This document shows, piece after piece, positions 12,797 through 19,443 of a stretch of DNA of 19,443 nt. The stretch comes from Beroe ovata (lineage: Eukaryota > Ctenophora > Nuda > Beroida > Beroidae): assembly GCA_946803715.1 (NCBI GenBank), contig CAMPET010000386.1, forward strand, positions 31,147-50,589, in the 5' to 3' direction. Each line of letters opens with the position of its first letter. Within the stretch, counting starts at the first letter, position 1. A model generated the notes under the pieces. It saw only the letters and a program-made list of their open reading frames with translations, did not search any database and was not told the DNA's origin. A program made the position numbers and the translations under genes.

Positions 12797-15700
12797 ATGT
12801 ACAAATTGCTACAGAACAGTTTGCAGAACAGCTTGAAGAAGCTCCAGGAGTTCTCGATCAATGACTCGTCCTCGGTCGAGAACACGGATAACGAGACGAG
12901 TTCGCCCACAACGCTCCGCAGGACACAGAGCTCACGGGACATCCTGAACTCATGCAGTCTGAGAGAGTCCCTGGCAAATATCCAAAGTATCGGTCCCTCG
13001 TCCCTGACACTTAAACGGACACAGAGCACTGTCATGGCAAGGGAAGGTGACACGTCACAGCCGTCATCACTACCAACATTTGCAACGGGGCGGCTCTATA
13101 CTGATCTCATCAAGGGGAAGATGGGGAATAAAACAAGAGGGATGTCGACAAGAAGTGAGACTATCACTAGCATTAGCCTGACACAATACCTCAGCGATGA
13201 GTTGGAACCACTCACTGATTACGTCACGGACTTATCTACTTCATATAAGTCAATCCGATCAGATGCCACCAATCTAACACGAGTAGGTATGTAAAAATAT
13301 CTGGTGTAAGTCAAAACCTCTAGAATGTTATTGTTCCTGAGAATTCTGATTTATCCTGAAACCTTGGCTAGCTCCATCACGAGAAATAATATGCATCTCC
13401 CTTGAACATGCTAGCTCCCCACGTGTCTCTATATCTCTCACTATATCTCTAACTGAACTCTCATGTCTCACTCAGGACCATCAGTGGCGGAGTGCACGAT
13501 TGAACTGGAGACGGAGGCACGCAAAGCACTCGACGAGATACGGGATCTAGCGGAGCACAACGAAGCTCTGGACACGGCACGGTACTTGGAGAGCTGCAGG
13601 AAACAGAAACTACCGTATGTCGCTCAATTCCTCCAGAACAACTACGATCTCAGCATGGAGATCCTCAACCTGAGGATGCGGTATTTGTCCATCAAATTCG
13701 CGTTTCTCAACGGCATGATTGAACGGCTAGCTCATCTGAACATTGACGCAGTTGCTCCGTCATATCTTACAATGTCAACATTCAATGACTGGGTCAAACA
13801 CTCCACTGTCATTGACGATATTCAGGATAAAATGTTGAGGGTAAGAACAAAGAAAGTGAGAATAAAAAGGAATTTCCTGTCGACATTCTTCAGGGAAAAA
13901 GGAATACTCCAGGACTTTGAGGTCGGTCTGGAAGGTTCGGACATGGAAAATATCCGGAGTATGAGTGTCCGGCTCCACTCCGTTACTCAGGATATGCTGT
14001 TCATGAAGGGGGATATCGACTGTATCCACCAGCAGCTTGCCCACATACTCAATGAGAACAGAACATCCTCCGTGTGCGACAGTGGGGGTCTCGACGTGCT
14101 GCACAGCCTCCTCGGAGATCGGACCTCGTTTGAGAACAGGAAGATTGACGAGTATGTGCGGGAGTGTGCGGAGTGCGAGGGACAGGAGGAGGGATCGGGG
14201 GGCAGGGAGTGGGAGAGTATCCTCGTGTTCGAGGATGGAAACCCGGATCCCTACTCGGAGAGTATTCCGGGTGCCAACCCGTGCCGATATCAGGAGTATG
14301 TGAGTGCCATGTCGCTGTACATATGTGACAAGTTGAGACACGCGCGCGTCTCTGTCGATCATATAGCCGTGTTTGCGACACTGGAACAGCGAATTATGCC
14401 GCGCATATATACACGTGCACGGAGCACAGTTACCAAGATTGATGCCGATCAGGCAATACTGGAGAAGTGCAAGAGATTGAGTGGGTACGGGAAACTTTCA
14501 TGTGTTGATCAAATGTTGCTGAAACTTACACAACGTACTCTGGCATTATAATTACCTACATAATTACCTACATAATTACCACCTAGGTACACACAGGAAC
14601 AGATTGGCATACCAGAGCAGTTCATCAGCGATCAGAGCATCCCATACTGTAGAGCCATAGCTCGGCTTCAGTCCCTAGCATTCGCAGTTACACCGACCAA
14701 CATCATGCAGACAATATGCAATGCGGCAAGCGATATTCACCAGGTCAAATAACCTAAATTTCTGCTTCTCATTGGGATCTTTAACCTATAAAATGGACCT
14801 AATAATCTATCATTTCCATACCTAGTTCCTATCAATTTCTACGATTGCCCCTTGTTTTCTACAACACCTCTCATGTTCCCGCAGCATATGAAGGAAGCTA
14901 GTCCTGACCAAGTGATTGGGGCTGACGCATTCTTCCCCGTGTGGGTATACTGTATCATAAAGTCCCGGTTACCCAGCCTAGCCACCACAGTGAACTATCT
15001 GAAGGGGTATCTCAACCCCTCACTCCGATACTGTGAGATTGGGTACTACGTTACGTGTCTAGAGGGAGCGTGTGCTTACATACAGGTTACGTGTGTAGAG
15101 AGTGTACAGTGTACAATGTACATTTTGGGTGTACAGTACTGTGTACAATGTACACCGTACATTGTACACTATACAGTAGTGCAGCGTTGTTGAGCTATTA
15201 CTATACTGACTCATTGGGATCGTCATTATTTTCCCATCATAATCATGTAACTCTGCGAATATCAGATCTACAAAAACTTGCAGGAACCACAATGACAGCC
15301 TAAGAAGCTAAAAAACAACCTCGGTACGATAACAATCTAAAATAACAAACTACGATAACAACCTACGATAACAACCTTGCAGGAACTACGGGAGTATGAC
15401 TATAACTCAGACAGAAGGTACTTTGTCTTTGAGAGGGAGAAATATCAGAGCAGTGAGACGGCATTCTCATATGTCGGGGACAGTCAGATCACGGGGTACA
15501 AGCTCTATGTCAACTCCAACTGTCTTACTCAGGTAAGGAGGGGTGTGACACGACACGTAGATGAGTTGAAGTGGTTTTTCTTGTTTTAATCTTATATTTC
15601 ACTGGCCATATTTTGAAAGCATCGGATATTGTAGAAGTCACTTTCAAGTATAAAAAAGGTAATACTATAGCCTGATCTCTGTAAACCTTATAAGTATAAT

Positions 15701-16858
15701 ATCCTCGTTAGGATCACAGGATGTACAAGTGTGCAGTTCTCTACACGGGCAACCCTAATGATGTCATCAAGGGTGCAATAGTGGCACCAGGACCGTCCCT
15801 GGCAAATGTCCAAGTTGAGCATGTCGAGCGTATGATGACGTCACAGGATGCTGGCTACGTCATCACTAACGTAGGAGATGGAGTCAAGTGTGTTGCCATT
15901 GTAACAGAAGAGCATGACGGGGGACTGGAGTCGCAAACAGGTCGGGATGGGAACGGCTCCTGTCACAGTCACGCGAGCTGTTAGTGTTTAGTTTCCAGAT
16001 AAAAGAGTGGTGATATTGTCAATCGAAGAACGAAGACCATAACTCATCCTAACACATGTCTCAGACGATGCCATATCTCCCCACTGGATGGAAGTGAGTG
16101 AAGGGGAGTTCACTGCGGGCATGCGGGACTTGATGAGACTGGTGGTGTCTCTACACCGGTGCGGGATATGGAGTGAGGGCGAGATGTGCGGGTTGCTGGA
16201 GAGAATAGCTGCGGGAACAGTGGCTGTCCTCCCCGAATCAGCGTTTGCAAGGTACGGAAAATCATGTGAATCATTCCAACAACAACAACAACAACAACAA
16301 CAACCACAACAACAACATGGCGATCACATAAAACCAACATCGATAACCTAAAAATAATCCATATTCCATATGGGATTCAACGGTAATGTGAGCCCTCACA
16401 TGACTGCAAAACTCAGGATAGCAATCCAGTACGGTAGCTACATGAAGAACGAGGCAGGGATAAGCCGCTTCCTAGAGGAAGTGCAACTTCTACTACGATA
16501 TCTGAACTGCGTGAGCATCTTCGCGCCTGTGAATGGGACAATATCAGAGTTGACTGTGATGGGGATCAGGAGATTCCAGGAGAAANACTACGATATCTGA
16601 ACTGCGTGAGCATCTTCGCGCCTGTGAATGGGACAATATCAGAGTTGACTGTGATGGGGATCAGGAGATTCCAGGAGAAACAGAATCTAACAGGTAGTGC
16701 ACACTGCACACAGACAGGCATACACACAGACACAGACGCACAGGCACGTCATATGAACACGCAAACACACACATATAGACGCAGACAGAAACACACAGTA
16801 CACACACACACAGTACACACACAGTACACACACATATACACACACACATATACACACA

Positions 16859-16891
<33 letters not shown>

Positions 16892-17356
16892 GTCGAAACA
16901 CATGCATTCGCAGGCGAGTATGTGGAGAAGCTACCAGAAACAGGGCACCTAACACGTGACACACTGAACAGACTAAGATGCACACTCAAGTCAGTGCTAT
17001 CCGATGTTCAGAAGTTGGGTTTTCACCTCCACTTCAACCCTCTCATGAGGAATAACATTGAGAAGATGACTGAGTTTATCAAAGAAATTCAGGAGGACTT
17101 CAGAATAGGTACATAAATGACACCAATTCAGTTGGGTCAACATTTCACCAAATTATTGTAACAAGAAACTGTCAACTGTTAACAAACTTTGTCAACAGGG
17201 GTGTACATAAGGGGTAGTTTCTGCAGCAAGACCAGATCAGCCGTGAGCCGCCTCATTTACGAGAACGCAGTTGCTTCCTGGTACAACTACCCACATTCCG
17301 GCATGGTGATGGCCAACCCTGCTGTGTCACGTGACGATAGTATCGGTGTCATGTGA
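12797..17356 (+). CDS. VPS9-domain protein, probable Rab5-family guanine nucleotide exchange factor, ten exons
   Basis: Exons are 12797-13286, 13476-14484, 14587-14743, 14885-15085, 15383-15532, 15712-15940, 16065-16251, 16417-16693 (holding a false 95-base duplication), 16914-17108 and 17199-17356. After removing that duplication, phases run 1,2,0,0,0,1,2,1,1 to a TGA, giving about 985 residues. Residues 1-163 are Ser/Thr-rich with two TL[RK]RTQS motifs. Residues 164-499 are largely helical. The VPS9 domain spans roughly 480-619: GADAFFPVWVYCIIK carries the conserved Asp (about 566) and EIGYYVT the conserved Tyr (about 606). VPS9 domains catalyse GDP release from Rab5-type GTPases on early endosomes. 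Residues 620-985 match no domain I recognise. No SH2, RasGAP, MORN, ankyrin or zinc-finger signature of RIN, GAPVD1, alsin, VARP or Rabex-5 was seen. Confidence 0.82.
15101..15180. repeat. TGTACA-rich repeat in VPS9 intron 4 (copy 2)
   Basis: Array of GTGTACAGT, GTACAATGTACA and CCGTACATTGTACAC words starting about 15 bases after the exon 4 donor. Its order and length differ from the first copy, pointing to rapid turnover. Confidence 0.7.
15326..15376. repeat. Short allele of the 26-base minisatellite
   Basis: One full unit (15326-15351) and two shortened units before the exon 5 acceptor at 15381-15382. The first copy has four full units. Confidence 0.85.
16277..16316. repeat. CAA trinucleotide repeat in VPS9 intron 7
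   Basis: About 13 near-perfect CAA units with one CCA interruption, between the donor at 16252 and the acceptor ending at 16416. Reading through would give polyglutamine, but the flanking splice phases place it in the intron. Confidence 0.8.
16492..16680. repeat. Exact 94-base duplication around the N at 16586
   Basis: Bases 16492-16585 and 16587-16680 are identical over 94 positions, separated only by the N. The pair sits inside VPS9 exon 8. The extra 95 bases break the reading frame; removing them restores the phase needed by exon 9. This is junction 3. Confidence 0.95.
16697..16890. repeat. CA-rich microsatellite in VPS9 intron 8
   Basis: Impure (CA)n with TACACA and GTACACA interruptions. 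It becomes denser from about 16795 and ends in a purer CA run at about 16860-16890. It fills most of the intron between exon 8 and exon 9. Confidence 0.9.
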
Positions 17357-17399
17357 CATAGAACACGTGACCGCTGGCCTAGCAACACAAACACGTGAC
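17326..17399. promoter_or_regulatory. Cluster of CACGTGAC E-box motifs at the VPS9 gene end
   Basis: GTCACGTGAC occurs at 17326-17335 inside the last codons. CACGTGAC recurs at 17364-17371 and 17392-17399 just after the stop. The first is a perfect 10-base palindrome identical to the core of the vertebrate CLEAR element. Related words (CATGTGAC, GCGTGACAC) surround it, so a local duplication origin is also possible. Confidence 0.35.
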
Positions 17400-17624
17400 C
17401 TGGCAACGCGTGACACAGCAGCGCGTTACAATGTTACATAGCAACACAAACAAATGAGACAGTGAGGAATTGGGATGAAGCAGTGGGAAAATCTTTAATC
17501 ATGACTGATTGTTCTTCAAAATCAAAACATCTTATTTACAGTTGCAGAGTAAGTTAAGAAGTAAGTCACAATAGTAGGTTGAGTCGATATTTGATCACAG
17601 TTGAACTTGTAAAGTTAAATGTGA

Positions 17625-17630
17625 AATAAA
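17625..17630 (+). terminator. Polyadenylation signal for the VPS9 gene
   Basis: AATAAA on the plus strand, 269 bases after the VPS9 stop and 24 bases before the stop of the convergent CNBD2-like gene. The two transcripts may overlap at their 3' ends. Confidence 0.5.
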
Positions 17631-17653
17631 TTTCAAAAGTTTAAGTAAAGCGT

Positions 17654-19183
17654 TCACGGGTTCGATTTTCTGAGTAGTTTATCAACCAGAACCTGTCTTA
17701 CAAGCTGTTTCCGGTAGTCTTTCCATATTCGCGCGGAATTGTACTCCTTTAACAACGCATCCACCGTGATTTTTGAATTTGTCAGATCGTCAAAGAGCTT
17801 GACCATCGTCTCCCCAGACTTGTGAAGCATAAACGGAGTTTTCGGCAGGTAGAGGATAGTTGTCGCCTCCTTGGCGCCAATCACGTAGTTCTCCTCGTGA
17901 ACGAAGGGAAGGAAGATGTCACCCGAAACGTACGAACACACCGAGAGGTATTTGAGCGTGGGAAACACTGGGGGCGGTGGGGGCAGACTCAATTTCCCGC
18001 GGAGTTGGGGCGTCTCTTCCAGCAGCACACTCGCTCGTACCCGCTTCGTAACGTTACTCAGAACAGTGTTGTTCACGGAGTCCTTGGGGAGCCGCGCAAT
18101 TGTTGTCCCACAAGGAAGGGGCTCCTGATGGAGGAATATGCGTTTTTCAAGGACCGCACATCCGGACACGACAACGTGCGCGTACGTGTCGAGTGTGACT
18201 GGACGACTCTTTAGAACTTCAGATGATTTATTAGCGAGGCAGAAGTCCTCTCCTCTCACTATAACCTCTCCCTTCGCGAACTTCTTAATGTAGGAGGAGT
18301 CGATAGCTCTCTTGATATCGCTATCCGATACTCCCTCAACTTGGGGTATCTTCCTGATGACGTCTGTCTTCAGTGACCTCTCGTTGTCATGGTATGTAGC
18401 TAGCAACTTTGCAAAGTCTTCTTTCCGCAACGTGAAGCACTCACAGTGATCGGCTGTTATCACGGTAAAAGCCCGGGGTGTATCATCCAGCAAGCCTATC
18501 TCCCCAAATCCACTTCCTTCCTCAATGGGTTTACCATGTGGCTGTATTACGGTTTCTAATATAGACTCGTCTGAGGTAGTTGCCTCGTATTGGCAATCCT
18601 CCAATTCCTCTTCAGTTGCAGGAACTCTCACCCTCTTGTACAACTGTACACTCCCAGATAGAATTAGGTAAAACATGGTGGGGCGCGAGCCTTCTGTAAA
18701 GATAACTTTCCCCTTCTCGTAGCAGTTGTACTGGATTTTGGCGGCTAGTTGCCGCTTAAGTGGCCCTGAAAACTTGTCGAAACATTTCATCCTGTTCATG
18801 TATCCGAGAGCAACAACTATGTCTTGATAAGAGCGTTTGTCAGGCTCCTTGTACAGCAGTAACTTCGAGTGTATCGTTAGGATTTGGTGTTGCTGTACGA
18901 CTTTTGAGAAGAGTGCCACATCGAATACTCTCTCCTGGACTCTACCAGCCACCATACGCCGCATCACAAAACCCCTGTCTTTGCCGGAGGATTTGAGTTT
19001 CTCCCAGCGGATAAAGTGGATGAAAACACGGGATAGCATTCGCCATCGATAGTATCGGCGTGGTTGTGACTGATCGTACGGTTTAAGTCCGCGTCTTTTG
19101 GGGAATGATCGTGAGTGGAGAGAGACTTGCGATGCAAGGGATTCTTTCTCATCGTTGCTCGATATTTTGGACATGATATCCAT
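17654..19183 (-). CDS. Cyclic-nucleotide-binding domain protein resembling CNBD2, intronless
   Basis: A single 509-codon ORF from ATG at 19183 to TGA at 17654. Residues 1-125 are basic with an RYYRWRMLSRVFIHFIRW segment typical of CNBD2-type N-termini. A cyclic-nucleotide-binding fold covers about 133-262: GxVIFTEGSRPTMFYLILSGSVQLY forms the beta strands (spaced as in the family), and FGEIGLLDDTPRAFTV at 226-241 is the phosphate-binding cassette. It keeps the Glu and Arg that contact the cyclic nucleotide, so binding is plausible. A second, degenerate fold follows at about 295-455, with a PPPPP stretch near 401 and a helical C-terminus. Mammalian CNBD2 is a cAMP-binding protein needed for sperm function. 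No kinase or channel domain is present. It lies tail to tail with the VPS9 gene. Orthology to CNBD2 is likely but not certain. Confidence 0.85.
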   Translation of the reverse strand: MDIMSKISSNDEKESLASQVSLHSRSFPKRRGLKPYDQSQPRRYYRWRMLSRVFIHFIRWEKLKSSGKDRGFVMRRMVAGRVQERVFDVALFSKVVQQHQILTIHSKLLLYKEPDKRSYQDIVVALGYMNRMKCFDKFSGPLKRQLAAKIQYNCYEKGKVIFTEGSRPTMFYLILSGSVQLYKRVRVPATEEELEDCQYEATTSDESILETVIQPHGKPIEEGSGFGEIGLLDDTPRAFTVITADHCECFTLRKEDFAKLLATYHDNERSLKTDVIRKIPQVEGVSDSDIKRAIDSSYIKKFAKGEVIVRGEDFCLANKSSEVLKSRPVTLDTYAHVVVSGCAVLEKRIFLHQEPLPCGTTIARLPKDSVNNTVLSNVTKRVRASVLLEETPQLRGKLSLPPPPPVFPTLKYLSVCSYVSGDIFLPFVHEENYVIGAKEATTILYLPKTPFMLHKSGETMVKLFDDLTNSKITVDALLKEYNSARIWKDYRKQLVRQVLVDKLLRKSNP

Positions 19184-19443
19184 GCTCGATCATACTAGAA
19201 ACTTAGAAACATCAACAACTCATCTTGCCAACACTAAGTCCAGTAATAAGACCGAAACTCGAATTTGCACGTGCGTTACTGCGTTGCTATGGGACACGGA
19301 TTGTTGTAACTTTACGCTAGGAGAAAACGTGGAATGGTGACTCAACGCAAAGTTGTCAATGACAGGACAGCAAATGCATCCATCATACTCATGATTCAAG
19401 ATTATTGAGTCAATCGGCGCATGCGAAGTATCATGATAGACAA
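19184..19443 (-). promoter_or_regulatory. Upstream region of the CNBD2-like gene
   Basis: Sequence upstream of the minus-strand start. On the minus strand GTCCCATAGCAAC lies at 19295-19283, about 100 bases before the ATG. Its right half (AGCAAC) fits an RFX X-box half site and its left half is imperfect. An E-box-like CACGTG lies at about 19269-19274. Nothing else is recognised up to the window edge. Confidence 0.3.

Larger units (their letters stand above)
11801..15511. repeat. Second member of overlap pair 2
   Basis: Counterpart of 7841-11799, starting right after the N and continuing without a break into VPS9 exons 5 to 10. It is the copy joined to the rest of the gene. It lacks the foldback insertion and the 36-base duplication. 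Confidence 0.9.

Noticed and set aside
16277-16316. Polyglutamine tract in the VPS9 protein
   Set aside because: It lies after a phase-2 donor at 16252 and before an acceptor at 16415-16416 that restores the frame, so it is intronic.
16661-16989. Cys/Val-rich ORFs of 78-100 codons on the minus strand
   Set aside because: They are translations of the CA microsatellite in different frames.

Overview
The window is nuclear DNA from an animal. Its genes are split by short GT-AG introns, usually 60-650 bases, and the introns carry microsatellites and foldback repeats. Two of the genes belong to ciliary or flagellar families. The compact layout, with small introns and intergenic gaps of a few hundred bases, suggests an early-branching or otherwise compact invertebrate such as a sponge. 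Nothing in the sequence proves the lineage.

Layout, left to right. (1) 1-4505, minus strand: nine exons of kinesin-associated protein 3 (KAP3/KIFAP3), the cargo-adaptor subunit of kinesin-2. Only the extreme C-terminus is lost off the left edge. (2) 4944-5842, minus strand: a second, truncated copy of KAP3 exon 1 with its upstream region. (3) 6264-6612: a cluster of GC-rich foldback sequence. (4) 6613-7651: AT-rich spacer with one weak candidate terminal exon. (5) 7652-8644, minus strand: three C-terminal exons of a proline-rich, SH3-ligand-like protein. (6) From 8831, plus strand: a ten-exon gene for a VPS9-domain protein, a probable Rab5-family GEF. It appears first as a truncated copy (8831-11799), then, after a second copy of the proline-rich exons (11801-12610), as a full copy (12797-17356). 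(7) 17654-19183, minus strand: an intronless gene for a cyclic-nucleotide-binding protein resembling CNBD2, tail to tail with the VPS9 gene.

The main structural point is that the window holds exactly three N characters (4943, 11800, 16586), and each separates two copies of the same sequence. In each pair the first copy stops immediately before the N and the second starts immediately after it. This is what unmerged overlapping contig ends, or two haplotypes placed end to end, would look like. The apparent tandem duplications are therefore most likely assembly artefacts. Collapsing them leaves one KAP3, one proline-rich gene, one VPS9 gene of about 985 residues with all splice phases consistent, and one CNBD2-like gene.

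Read that way, the copies give a view of two alleles. They differ by a foldback insertion, a 36-base in-frame tandem duplication across a splice donor, a minisatellite, a two-residue coding indel and scattered substitutions. No new multi-gene system could be supported. The least explained items are the roughly 365-residue C-terminal region of the VPS9 protein, the unidentified proline-rich neighbour, and the foldback elements.
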